DNA of 64,000 nt from Bradyrhizobium sp. BR 10289 (GTDB lineage Bacteria; Pseudomonadota; Alphaproteobacteria; Rhizobiales; Xanthobacteraceae), in contig NZ_JACOFR010000007.1 in the NCBI RefSeq assembly GCF_019455385.1, forward strand, positions 1-64,000. Direction: 5' to 3'. The notes beneath the pieces were generated by a model. It was not told where the DNA came from. It saw nothing but the letters and a program-made list of their open reading frames with translations, and made no database searches. The translations under genes and the position numbers were made by a program. Numbering within the stretch: position 1 is the first letter of the stretch; each line of letters starts with the position of its first letter. Positions 54,431-62,180 of this stretch are shown in pieces.

Positions 54431-56050
54431 ATGCCGAGACGGCTCGAAGGTGAGTTTGATTACATCGTCGTCGGGGCCGGCACGGCCGGCTGCATCCTCG
54501 CCAACCGGCTCTCGGCCGACCCTCGAAATCGCGTCCTCATTCTGGAGGCCGGCGGCGACGACAACTGGATCTGGTTCCACATTCCGGTCGGCTATCTCTT
54601 CGCCATCGGCAATCCGCGCTCCGACTGGATGTTCAAGACCGAGGCCGAGCCCGGCCTGAACGGCCGCGCGCTCGCCTATCCGCGCGGCAAGGTGATCGGC
54701 GGCTGCTCGGCGATCAACGCCATGATCTCGATGCGCGGCCAGGCTGCCGATTACGATCACTGGCGCCAGCTTGGCATGACCGGCTGGAGCTATGACGACG
54801 TGCTGCCGCTGTTCAAGAAACTCGAAGACCACTTCCTGGGTGCGAGTGAGCATCATGGTGCCGGCGGCGGCTGGCGCATCGAGGCCCCCCGGCTGTCGTG
54901 GGACATTCTCGACGCCGTCGGCGACGCCGCCGAGGAAATGGGCATCAAGCGCATTCCGGATTTCAACACCGGCGACAACGAAGGCACCAGCTATTTCCAT
55001 GTCAACCAGAAGCGCGGCCGGCGCTGGTCGTCGGCACGCGGCTTCCTCAAGCCGGCCTTGAGGCGCCCCAATCTGCGGCTCGAGAAGCACGTGCTGGTCG
55101 ACCGTCTCATCATCGAGCAGGGCCGCGCCGTCGGCGTGCGCTTCATGCAGAACGGCGAGATCATCGAGGCGCGTGCCAGGCGCGAGGTGGTGCTCTCGGC
55201 AGGCGCGATCGGATCGGTGCAGGTGCTGCATCGCTCCGGCATCGGTCCCGCCGACTGGCTGTCGCCGCTGGGCATCGACATCGTCATGGACAAGGCCGGC
55301 GTCGGGCGTAATCTGCAGGACCATCTCCAGCAGCGTGCGATCTACAAGGTCGAGGGCGTGCGCACGCTGAACGAGACCTATTACAATCTGTTCCGGCGCG
55401 GCCTGATGGGCCTCGACTATGCCTTCCGCCGCCGCGGTCCCCTGACCATGGCGCCGTCGCAGCTCGGTATCTTCACGCGCTCGGATGCGACACGCGCGCG
55501 CGCCAACATCCAGTTCCACGTGCAGCCGCTGTCGCTCGACAAATTCGGCGATCCCCTGCACCGCTTCCCCGCCATCACCGTGAGCGCCTGCAATCTCCAG
55601 CCGACCTCGCGTGGCACCGTGCGGCTGCGCTCGGCTACGCCCGACGAGAAGCCGATCATCGCGCCGAACTATCTGTCGACCGACGATGACCGCCAGGTCG
55701 GCGCCGACGCCATCCGCACCACGCGCCGCCTGATGCAGCAGAAGGCGCTGGCGAAATATCGGCCGAGCGAATATCTGCCCGGCCCGACCGTCGGCGACGA
55801 CGACGCTTCGCTGGCAAAAGCTGCCGGCGACATCGGCACCACCATCTTCCACCCCGTCGGCACCGCGAAGATGGGCGCGGTGAGCGATCCCATGGCGGTG
55901 GTCGACGAGCGCCTGCGTTTCTACGGCCTCGGAGGCTTGCGCATCGTCGATGCCTCGATCATGCCGACCATCACATCGGGCAACACCAACACGCCGACCG
56001 CGATGATCGCCGAGAAAGGCGCGACGATGATTTTGGAGGATGCGAAGTAG
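54431..56050 (+). CDS. GMC-family FAD oxidoreductase (choline dehydrogenase-like)
   Basis: This 539-residue FAD-dependent alcohol oxidoreductase starts with the dinucleotide-binding motif YIVVGAGTAGCILANRLS, then PRGKVIGGCSAINAM, with the C-terminal FHPVGTAKMG carrying the catalytic His and NTNTPTAMIAEKGA at the end. No transmembrane or signal region is visible. Choline, polyethylene glycol or aliphatic alcohols are possible substrates; the family is broad. An alpha/beta hydrolase gene starts 13 bp downstream, so the two may be one operon. Confidence 0.9.
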   Translation: MPRRLEGEFDYIVVGAGTAGCILANRLSADPRNRVLILEAGGDDNWIWFHIPVGYLFAIGNPRSDWMFKTEAEPGLNGRALAYPRGKVIGGCSAINAMISMRGQAADYDHWRQLGMTGWSYDDVLPLFKKLEDHFLGASEHHGAGGGWRIEAPRLSWDILDAVGDAAEEMGIKRIPDFNTGDNEGTSYFHVNQKRGRRWSSARGFLKPALRRPNLRLEKHVLVDRLIIEQGRAVGVRFMQNGEIIEARARREVVLSAGAIGSVQVLHRSGIGPADWLSPLGIDIVMDKAGVGRNLQDHLQQRAIYKVEGVRTLNETYYNLFRRGLMGLDYAFRRRGPLTMAPSQLGIFTRSDATRARANIQFHVQPLSLDKFGDPLHRFPAITVSACNLQPTSRGTVRLRSATPDEKPIIAPNYLSTDDDRQVGADAIRTTRRLMQQKALAKYRPSEYLPGPTVGDDDASLAKAAGDIGTTIFHPVGTAKMGAVSDPMAVVDERLRFYGLGGLRIVDASIMPTITSGNTNTPTAMIAEKGATMILEDAK

Positions 56051-56062
56051 CATCCCGTCACC

Positions 56063-56941
56063 ATGATCAGTCAGCGCTTTTCAATCGGCCCGGCCGGCAC
56101 AGAGATCGCCATGCTGCAATGGGGCCAGAGCGGCAAGCCGCCTGCCCTGCTCGTGCACGGCACCGGTTTCGTCGCCGGCGTCTGGGACGAGGTCGCACGC
56201 GAGCTTGCATCGACCTACACCGTCTACGCGCTGGACCGCCGCGGCCATGGCGCGAGCCACAAGCCTGATACCTATCATTTCCTGGACTTTGCCGAGGATC
56301 TCTGCCGGGTGATCGATGCGCTCGATCTGCGCGACGTCTACGGGATCGGCCACAGCGCCGGCGCGACCGATCTTCTGCTCGCCGCAAAACTCTTGCCCGG
56401 ACGCTTCACACGCTTGTTCGTGATGGAGCCGACCGTGATGGACCCGCACGCGGCGCGCCCCGGCGGATTGGACGACGACTCCGTGGCCCGCGTCCAGGGC
56501 GCGCTACGCCGTCGCGCGGAGTTCGACAACGCCGACGCCGTCTTTGCGCGCTACCGCACGTCACCGGCATTTGCGGACTGGACCGAGACCTCGCTGCGGG
56601 CCTATGTGCGCCACGGCTTCGTAACGCTCGACGATGGCCGGGTCCGGCTCTGTTGCACGCCGGAGATCGAGGCAGCGATTCTGCGTCCGATCTACGAGGT
56701 GATGGTGCAGATTTACGTTGGCGATGCCCGCGGCAATCCGTTTGGTTCGCTCGCCGAGATTAATTGCCCGGTGCGCGTCGCGACCAACGCGAAGTCGGGG
56801 CCGGTCTATAAGGTGATGGCGGCGCGGGCGGTGTCGCTGATTCCACGCGTCAGCACGCTGGTCTTCGAGAACGCCGGGCATTGCGTTGCGCAGGAGGTGC
56901 CGGCGGCCGTGGTGAGTGCCGTGCGGGAGTTCGCGGAGTAA
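56063..56941 (+). CDS. Alpha/beta hydrolase
   Basis: This 292-residue alpha/beta-hydrolase-fold protein has the oxyanion motif LLVHGTGFVAGVW, the nucleophile elbow GHSAGA (Ser as nucleophile), a plausible catalytic Asp/His (the His in VFENAGHCVAQEVP near the C-terminus) and a short helical lid. It belongs to the esterase/epoxide-hydrolase-like group but lacks the haloalkane dehalogenase signature. It follows the GMC gene by 13 bp. The reaction is not predictable; it may process a product of the GMC enzyme. Confidence 0.88.
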   Translation: MISQRFSIGPAGTEIAMLQWGQSGKPPALLVHGTGFVAGVWDEVARELASTYTVYALDRRGHGASHKPDTYHFLDFAEDLCRVIDALDLRDVYGIGHSAGATDLLLAAKLLPGRFTRLFVMEPTVMDPHAARPGGLDDDSVARVQGALRRRAEFDNADAVFARYRTSPAFADWTETSLRAYVRHGFVTLDDGRVRLCCTPEIEAAILRPIYEVMVQIYVGDARGNPFGSLAEINCPVRVATNAKSGPVYKVMAARAVSLIPRVSTLVFENAGHCVAQEVPAAVVSAVREFAE

Positions 56942-56945
56942 ATCT

Positions 56946-57078
56946 CGTGCCCCGGACGCTGCGCAGCACGAAGTGATGCGCTGCAGAGCCGGGGCCCATC
57001 TCACCGCGCTACGTGCCGCCTTCTGGGTCCCGGCTCTGCGCAGCAACGCTCCGCGTTGCAGCGTGTCCGGGACACGAG
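56946..57078. repeat. Palindromic intergenic repeat, family D
   Basis: CTCGTGCCCCGGACGCTGCG at the left end pairs with GCAGCGTGTCCGGGACACGAG at the right end in an imperfect 20-bp inverted repeat, and the interior repeats the theme (AGAGCCGGGGCCCA and GGGTCCCGGCTCT). It lies between the hydrolase gene and the Tat phosphoesterase operon. I recall similar repeats as frequent in Bradyrhizobium. Confidence 0.75.
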
Positions 57079-57179
57079 GCCGGTTACCTCACGAAAACGT
57101 CATCGCATCCGGGAATAACTCTCCACCGCCCCCGATCACTTCCCCGACGCCCAATTCCGGGCGAAGTGGAGACGTTGCG

Positions 57180-58124
57180 ATGAGCGGACACGATCACGGG
57201 GACGACGGCGTCAGCCGCCGCAAGGTGCTGGAATGCATGACCTGGGCCGGCACCGGGGTGCTCTGGACCATCACGGGCGGCGTACCGCGCTCGCTCGGCA
57301 TCATCGATTCCGCGCAGGCCGCCACGGCAGCTGCACCCGGCATGACCTTCCTTCAGATCAGCGACAGCCATGTCGGCTTCGACAAGCCGGCCAATCCCAA
57401 CGCGCTCGGCACGCTTGAGGAGGCCGTGGGCAAGATCAACGCGATGCCGGCAAAGCCGTCGTTCATGATCCACACCGGCGACATCACCCATCTGTCCAAG
57501 GCCGCCGAGTTCGACAATGCCGAGCGCATCATCTCGCAGAGCAAGCTCGACGTGCATTACGTTCCCGGCGAGCATGACTTCCTCGACGAGGAGGTGAAAT
57601 TCTATCGCGAGCGCTACGGCCGCGGTACCAAGGGCCAGGGCTGGTACTCGTTCGACGCCGGCGGCGTGCACTTCATCGGCCTCGTCAACGTCGTCGATCT
57701 GAAGGCCGGGGGCCTTGGCAATCTCGGCGCCGAGCAGCTCGCCTGGCTCGAGGACGATCTGCGCGGCAAGTCGAAATCGACGCCGATCGTTCTGTTCGCC
57801 CACATCCCGCTCTGGACGGTCTATCCCGAATGGGGCTGGGGCACCGAGGACGGCGGCCGCGCGCTGGAATACGTCAAGGGCTTTGGCTCGGTTACCGTGC
57901 TGAACGGCCATATCCACCAGGTGATGCAGAAGGTCGAGGGTAACGTCACCTTCCACACCGCGCGGTCGACCGCCTTCCCGCAGCCGGCGCCGGGCGCCGC
58001 GCCCTCGCCCGGACCGATGAAGGTCGAGGACGCCAAGCTCCGCTCCATGCTCGGCGTTGCCAGCATCAACTTCAAGCAGAACGAGCAGCGGCTGGCGATC
58101 ATCGACACGCCGATCCAGGGTTGA
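57180..58124 (+). CDS. Tat-exported metallophosphoesterase
   Basis: This 314-residue protein has a His/Asp-rich N-terminus (MSGHDHGDDG), then a twin-arginine signal (SRRKVLECMTWAGTGVLW) and a calcineurin-like phosphoesterase domain: SDSHVGF, HTGDITH, VPGEHDF (GEHD for the usual GNHD), FAHIPLW and NGHIHQ, which provide the two-metal centre. The substrate could be a phosphodiester or nucleotide. It is the first gene of an operon with a cupredoxin, an ECF sigma and an anti-sigma gene. A GGGAATAA motif lies at 57111, a possible sigma-dependent promoter element. The start at ATG 57180 fits the Tat signal. Confidence 0.9.
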   Translation: MSGHDHGDDGVSRRKVLECMTWAGTGVLWTITGGVPRSLGIIDSAQAATAAAPGMTFLQISDSHVGFDKPANPNALGTLEEAVGKINAMPAKPSFMIHTGDITHLSKAAEFDNAERIISQSKLDVHYVPGEHDFLDEEVKFYRERYGRGTKGQGWYSFDAGGVHFIGLVNVVDLKAGGLGNLGAEQLAWLEDDLRGKSKSTPIVLFAHIPLWTVYPEWGWGTEDGGRALEYVKGFGSVTVLNGHIHQVMQKVEGNVTFHTARSTAFPQPAPGAAPSPGPMKVEDAKLRSMLGVASINFKQNEQRLAIIDTPIQG

Positions 58125-58148
58125 TGCAAGGCTGATCGGACACTGACC

Positions 58149-58475
58149 ATGAAGACACTCAATCGCCGCGACTTCGGCGTCGCTGTGGCCGCGGCCATCC
58201 TGCTGCCCGCAACAACTGCCCGTGCTGCCGACGACATGGAAGTCCACATTGACAACTTCGTTTTCCAGCCGGCCGAACTCAAGATCAAGGTCGGCACCAC
58301 CGTGACCTGGACCAACCGGGACGACATCCCCCACACCGTGGTGTCGGCCGGCAAGTTCAGGTCGAAGACGCTGGACACCGATGACAAGTTCTCGTTCACC
58401 TTCACCAATGCGGGCGACTACAAGTATTTTTGTTCGTTGCACCCGCACATGACGGGGATGATCAAGGTTGAGTAA
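58149..58475 (+). CDS. Type 1 copper protein (cupredoxin, amicyanin-like)
   Basis: This 108-residue small blue-copper electron carrier has a Tat-like signal (LNRRDFGVAVAAAILL, cleaved near ARA). The copper ligands fit H62 (DIPHTV), C95, H98 and M101 (CSLHPHM, the short CxxHxxM loop of amicyanin and related proteins). It is expected in the periplasm, passing electrons to or from an unidentified partner; no oxidase or dehydrogenase is encoded next to it. It lies 24 bp after the phosphoesterase gene. Confidence 0.9.
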   Translation: MKTLNRRDFGVAVAAAILLPATTARAADDMEVHIDNFVFQPAELKIKVGTTVTWTNRDDIPHTVVSAGKFRSKTLDTDDKFSFTFTNAGDYKYFCSLHPHMTGMIKVE

Positions 58476-58502
58476 CGTCTCCAACCAAGGCATCAACGTC
58501 TT

Positions 58503-58532
58503 GCCCGGCCGGTGGTCTAACGCCGGCCGGGC
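58503..58532. terminator. GC-rich hairpin inside the sigma operon
   Basis: GCCCGGCCGG (58503-58512) and CCGGCCGGGC (58523-58532) form a perfect 10-bp stem with a 10-nt loop, between the cupredoxin and sigma genes. No T-run follows, so it may be a partial terminator or an RNA-stabilising structure that lowers sigma expression relative to the upstream genes. Confidence 0.45.
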
Positions 58533-58617
58533 TCGTGTGCCTGAGGTCACACACGCCGACAGAACGGACAGGGACGAAACGACGCCACGTGCAGAACAAG
58601 AGGCAAAGCGAGGAGCG

Positions 58618-59166
58618 ATGCCCGCCACCGACGATTTGCAGAAGGCGCAACGCTTCCGCGAGGCGGCGCTGCCCTATCTCGACGACGTCTACACGCTCGC
58701 CCGCTATCTGCTGCGCGACGCCTCCGATGCCGAGGACGCGGTGCAGGAGTGCTATCTGCGCGCGCTGAAGCACTTTGACAGCTATCGCGGCCCGGCGATG
58801 AAGCCGTGGCTGTTCGCGATCCTGCGCAATGTCTGCAACGCCGAATATGCGCGGCGCGCGCACCGCCCGAGCGCGATCGAGGATACGCCCGGCGCCGCCG
58901 ATCAGACGCCGCTGTGGCAGGAGAGCGAGGGGAGCCCGGAAACCGAAGTGCTGCGTAGCCGCGATGCGGGCGCGATCCGCAAGCTGATCGACGCGCTCGC
59001 CGAGCCATTCAAGGAAACATTCGTGCTGCGGGAGATCAACAACCTGTCCTATCGTGAAATCGCCGAGGCCGTCGGCGCCCCCGTCGGCACCGTGATGTCC
59101 CGCCTCGCCCGCGCCCGCGCCATGCTGCGCGCGGCCTGGACGGCGGAAGAGGAGCATTCGAGATGA
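58618..59166 (+). CDS. ECF sigma factor
   Basis: This 182-residue ECF sigma factor has region 2 (YLDDVYTLARYLLRDASDAEDAVQECYLRAL, key motif DAEDAVQE; then MKPWLFAILRNVC) and region 4 (LAEPFKETFVLREINNLSYREIAEAVGAPVGTVMSRLARAR, key part AEAVGAPVGTVMSRL). The start is ATG 58618 after GAGGAG; an open upstream frame is not translated protein. It overlaps its anti-sigma gene by 4 nt (ATGA) and belongs to the phosphoesterase/cupredoxin operon. It probably controls that operon. Confidence 0.92.
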   Translation: MPATDDLQKAQRFREAALPYLDDVYTLARYLLRDASDAEDAVQECYLRALKHFDSYRGPAMKPWLFAILRNVCNAEYARRAHRPSAIEDTPGAADQTPLWQESEGSPETEVLRSRDAGAIRKLIDALAEPFKETFVLREINNLSYREIAEAVGAPVGTVMSRLARARAMLRAAWTAEEEHSR

Positions 59167-59930
59167 CCTGCGACGAAGCAAGGATCCTGCTTCACGCGCT
59201 GCTCGATGGCGAGCTCGATGCCGGCCACGCGCGCGAGGTCGAAGCCCACATCGCCGGCTGCCCGGACTGCGCCGCGGCGCTTGCGGCGCAGCGCGAGATG
59301 CAGCGCGTACTGGCCGACACCAATCTGCGCTACACCGCGCCGGCAAGCCTGCGCAGCCGCATTGAGGCCTCGCTGCCGCAAGCGCAGCGGCAACAGCCGA
59401 CCCGCCGCTCCATGCTGCGAGGCTTCGCGATGGGCTCGGCGGTCTCCGCGCTCGCCGCCTCCGGTGTCGTCGCGTTGGTGCTGCGTCAGGACGACCAGCA
59501 GCGCATTCTGTCGGAGGTCGTCTCCGCGCATCTGCGCTCGCTCCAGGCCGGCCATCTCATCGACGTGGTCTCGACCGACCAGCATACCGTGAAGCCCTGG
59601 TTCAATGGCAAGCTCGACGTCGCCCCGCCGGTGATCGATCTCACCGCGCAAGGCTTTACGCTGGTCGGCGGCCGGCTCGACTATATCGACGCTCGCGCCA
59701 TCGGCGCGGTCGTCTACAAGCGGCGGCAGCACGTGATCAATCTGTTCGTATCGCAGACCACGAGCACCGAGCACCGGCCGCCGAAGACCCAGACCATGCA
59801 GGGCTTCAACTGCCGCCGCTGGGGCGAGCGCGGGCTGAACTTCTGGGCCGTCAGCGATATCGGCGGCGACGAGCTCGCCGAGTTCGTCGACAAGTTCGAG
59901 GCGGCGATGAAGGCGAATGTGGAGGGCTAG
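59163..59930 (+). CDS. Zinc-binding membrane anti-sigma factor
   Basis: This 255-residue protein starts with a zinc-binding anti-sigma (ZAS) domain: C3, H29, C33 and C36 (AHIAGCPDC gives the HxxxCxxC). One transmembrane helix follows (GSAVSALAASGVVALVL), preceded by RRSMLRG, a twin-arginine-like patch. The periplasmic part (residues about 110-255) is soluble and contains one Cys (FNCRRWGE). It should hold its sigma partner inactive; the zinc ligands suggest redox sensing. The gene ends 57 bp before the convergent hpnO stop. Confidence 0.9.
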   Translation: MTCDEARILLHALLDGELDAGHAREVEAHIAGCPDCAAALAAQREMQRVLADTNLRYTAPASLRSRIEASLPQAQRQQPTRRSMLRGFAMGSAVSALAASGVVALVLRQDDQQRILSEVVSAHLRSLQAGHLIDVVSTDQHTVKPWFNGKLDVAPPVIDLTAQGFTLVGGRLDYIDARAIGAVVYKRRQHVINLFVSQTTSTEHRPPKTQTMQGFNCRRWGERGLNFWAVSDIGGDELAEFVDKFEAAMKANVEG

Positions 59931-59940
59931 ATGTATCTAC

Positions 59941-59966
59941 GCCGTCATTGCGAGCGCAATGACGGC
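59941..59966. repeat. Short palindromic repeat, family C copy 2
   Basis: GCCGTCATTGCG (59941-59952) and CGCAATGACGGC (59955-59966) are perfect 12-bp arms with a 2-nt centre, sharing the CGTCATTGCGAG core with 41806-41842. It lies between convergent genes (anti-sigma and hpnO), where it may also act as a transcription barrier. Confidence 0.75.
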
Positions 59967-59987
59967 TGCTGAAACAGCTATACGGCC

Positions 59988-61379
59988 TTACGCCGACCGC
60001 CGCACCGCGTTATCCACCAGCGTCTTGCCGAGCGACCAGATCGCACCGGGGACCTTGTGGCTGCCGGCGATGACGTCGTCGAAGGCGCGCTCGATCCAGC
60101 TGCAGTCTTCCTCGGTGATGGTGAGCGGCGGCAGCAGCTTGATGGTGTGGCTGCCGTGGCCGGCCACTTGCGTCAGGATCTTGTGATCCTTGAACAGCGG
60201 CACGGTGATGAGCTGGCAGAACAGGCCCTTGTTGGCGGCCTCCAGCACGTTCCAGGACGCGCGCAGCCGCAGCGATTTCGGCGGGCCGAACTCGATGCCG
60301 ATCATCAGGCCCTTGCCGCGCACTTCCTTCAGCAGCTCGTAGCCAGGCACCATGCGCGTCAGCGCGAGGCGAAGCTCGGCGCCGCGCTTGGCGGCGGCCT
60401 CGATCAGCTTCTCGGACTCCATGACGTCGAGCGTGGCGATGCCCGCGGCCATCGCGAGGTCGTTCTTGGAGAAGGTGGAGCCGTGCACGACGGCACGGTC
60501 CATCTGGTTGAAGATCTTGTCGAAGATGGCCTTGCGCGTCAGCACCGCGCCGACAGGCACGTGGCCGCCCGACAGCGACTTCGACAGCAGCACCATGTCG
60601 GGCTCGACGTTCCAGTGCTCGACCGCGAGGAAGCGGCCGGTGCGGCCCATGCCGGTCTGGATCTCGTCGGCGACGAACAGCGTGCCGTACTTCTTGCAGA
60701 GCGCGGCCGCGCCCGGCAGGAACTCGTCGGTGGGCATGTTGACGCCCTTGCCCTGGATCGGCTCGACGACGAACGCCGCGACCTCGCGCGAGGCCAGCGC
60801 CTTTTCGAGCGCGACCAGATCGTTGAACGGCACCGCAGTACAGCCCGGCAGCAACGGCTCGAAGCCGGTGCGGAAATTCGAATCACCGGTCAGCGACAGC
60901 GCGCCATAGGTCAGGCCGTGATAGCCATGGGCGCAGTAGACGATGCCGGGACGCCCCGTGGCGCCGCGCGCGAACTTGATCGCGGCTTCGACGCATTCGG
61001 CGCCGGAATTGGCGAAGAACGCCTTGTCGAGATAGGGGACGTATTTCAGCAGCCGCTCGGCCAGCACGCCGGCGAGCGTCGAAACGTCGAACTGGACGAG
61101 ATTCGGCAGGTCGGCATCGAGCACGCTCTTGAGCGCCTCGCGCATGACGGGATGATTGCGCCCGATCGCAAACACGCCAAAGCCGGACAACAGGTCGAGA
61201 TAGCGCGCGCCCTCGCGGTCGTAGAGGTACTGCCCCTGCCCCTTCTGGAAGCCGACATCGTAGCCGATGGTCTTCAGGACCCGGACGAACTGCTCGTTCA
61301 GATACCGATTATGCAGGGTGCTGCGCTGGGCCTGCCGGTCCGCGAACAGCTGAGACATGTCTGGATTTGGACTGTGCAT
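59988..61379 (-). CDS. hpnO: Hopanoid aminotransferase (aminobacteriohopanetriol synthesis)
   Basis: This 463-residue class III PLP aminotransferase fits HpnO, which forms the terminal amino group of aminobacteriohopanetriol. The PLP-lysine motif is SKSLSGGHVPVGAVL (Lys after Ser), the Asp of FVADEIQTGMGRTGRF binds the cofactor ring, and FFANSGAECVEAAIKFARG is typical. The N-terminus SPNPDMSQLFADRQAQR matches HpnO. It is divergent from the DUF2147 gene and near hpnN, another hopanoid gene, supporting the name over a plain ornithine aminotransferase. Confidence 0.9.
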   Translation of the reverse strand: MHSPNPDMSQLFADRQAQRSTLHNRYLNEQFVRVLKTIGYDVGFQKGQGQYLYDREGARYLDLLSGFGVFAIGRNHPVMREALKSVLDADLPNLVQFDVSTLAGVLAERLLKYVPYLDKAFFANSGAECVEAAIKFARGATGRPGIVYCAHGYHGLTYGALSLTGDSNFRTGFEPLLPGCTAVPFNDLVALEKALASREVAAFVVEPIQGKGVNMPTDEFLPGAAALCKKYGTLFVADEIQTGMGRTGRFLAVEHWNVEPDMVLLSKSLSGGHVPVGAVLTRKAIFDKIFNQMDRAVVHGSTFSKNDLAMAAGIATLDVMESEKLIEAAAKRGAELRLALTRMVPGYELLKEVRGKGLMIGIEFGPPKSLRLRASWNVLEAANKGLFCQLITVPLFKDHKILTQVAGHGSHTIKLLPPLTITEEDCSWIERAFDDVIAGSHKVPGAIWSLGKTLVDNAVRRSA

Positions 61380-61413
61380 CCGCTACATACTTCGATTGAG
61401 GGCCGTCTCGTCA

Positions 61414-61447
61414 ACTGAAAACGGACCGTGACTGAAAACGGTCTGTG
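61414..61447. promoter_or_regulatory. 17-bp tandem repeat in the hpnO/DUF2147 intergenic region
   Basis: ACTGAAAACGGACCGTG (61414-61430) is followed directly by ACTGAAAACGGTCTGTG (61431-61447), differing at two positions. The direct repeat lies between divergent hpnO (minus, start 61379) and the DUF2147 gene (plus, start 61521). It is a candidate site for a regulator controlling one or both. Confidence 0.5.
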
Positions 61448-61520
61448 CGGCCTTTTGCCCTTTTTCGGACCATCTTCGCAAGCACAGCTTTAAACCATGT
61501 TGCACTGCCAAGGAACACTC

Positions 61521-62180
61521 ATGCGTTTGGCCCTTTACACCGGAATATTACTGGCCGGCGGTTACACCTGCCTGACTCCCGCGCTCGCGGCGGACCCGAC
61601 CGGCGACTGGCGGGTCGCCGACGGCGTCGCCAATATCCGTGTCGCCCAGTGCAATGGCAGCATGTGGGGCGCGGTTTCCTGGGAAAAAAAGCCCGGCGGC
61701 CGCGACGAGAACAACCCGGATGTCTCGAAAAAGAACAGGCCGACACTGGGCATGCCGACCCTGATCGACATGAAGAAGAAGCCTGGCGCCGAGCAGTGGG
61801 AAGGACAGGTCTATAACGCGCAGGATGGTCAGACCTACAGCGCGACCATCACGCCTGTCGGCACCGACCAGCTCGAGATCAAGGGCTGCGTGATGGGCTT
61901 CCTCTGCGGAGGCGAGACCTGGACGCGGGTCGGGCCGCCGATCCCCTTGAGTCCTGCCAATGCCATGGCCAAAGGCGCACCGAAGGCGGCCGGCGCGGCG
62001 CCGAAAGCTCAGGGCGCGACAGCCCAAAGCACGGCTCAAGCCACGACCGGCGCAACCGCTGCCGCGCCTGCCCCCGCGGGGCCGAAAGCCGCCGGCGCAG
62101 CTAAGCCCGGTCAGAAGGGCGCCGCTGACCCTGTCGGCGACATCTGCCTACTCCCTGAGATTGCGGGGTTTGCCCATTAG
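61521..62180 (+). CDS. Exported DUF2147 protein with Ala-rich tail
   Basis: This 219-residue exported protein has a signal peptide MRLALYTGILLAGG.. cleaved near ALAA. The DUF2147 domain (residues about 25-145) contains DPTGDWRVADGVANIRVAQC, GMPTLIDMKK and a C-terminal CVMGFLCGGETWTR. The last 75 residues are an Ala/Gly/Pro-rich linker. I prefer ATG 61521 (after AAGGAAC) over 61497. It lies between hpnO and hpnN and overlaps the 3' end of hpnN by 33 bp, convergently. A role in hopanoid handling is suggested by location only. Confidence 0.85.
   Translation: MRLALYTGILLAGGYTCLTPALAADPTGDWRVADGVANIRVAQCNGSMWGAVSWEKKPGGRDENNPDVSKKNRPTLGMPTLIDMKKKPGAEQWEGQVYNAQDGQTYSATITPVGTDQLEIKGCVMGFLCGGETWTRVGPPIPLSPANAMAKGAPKAAGAAPKAQGATAQSTAQATTGATAAAPAPAGPKAAGAAKPGQKGAADPVGDICLLPEIAGFAH

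Noticed and set aside
54404..56053. A minus-strand open frame of 549 codons antisense to the GMC oxidoreductase
   Set aside because: It mirrors the GMC gene and has no motif of its own.
57111..57118. GGGAATAA as a firm sigma promoter
   Set aside because: Only a possible -35-like element; I could not identify a matching -10, so it is mentioned in a finding but not listed as a feature.
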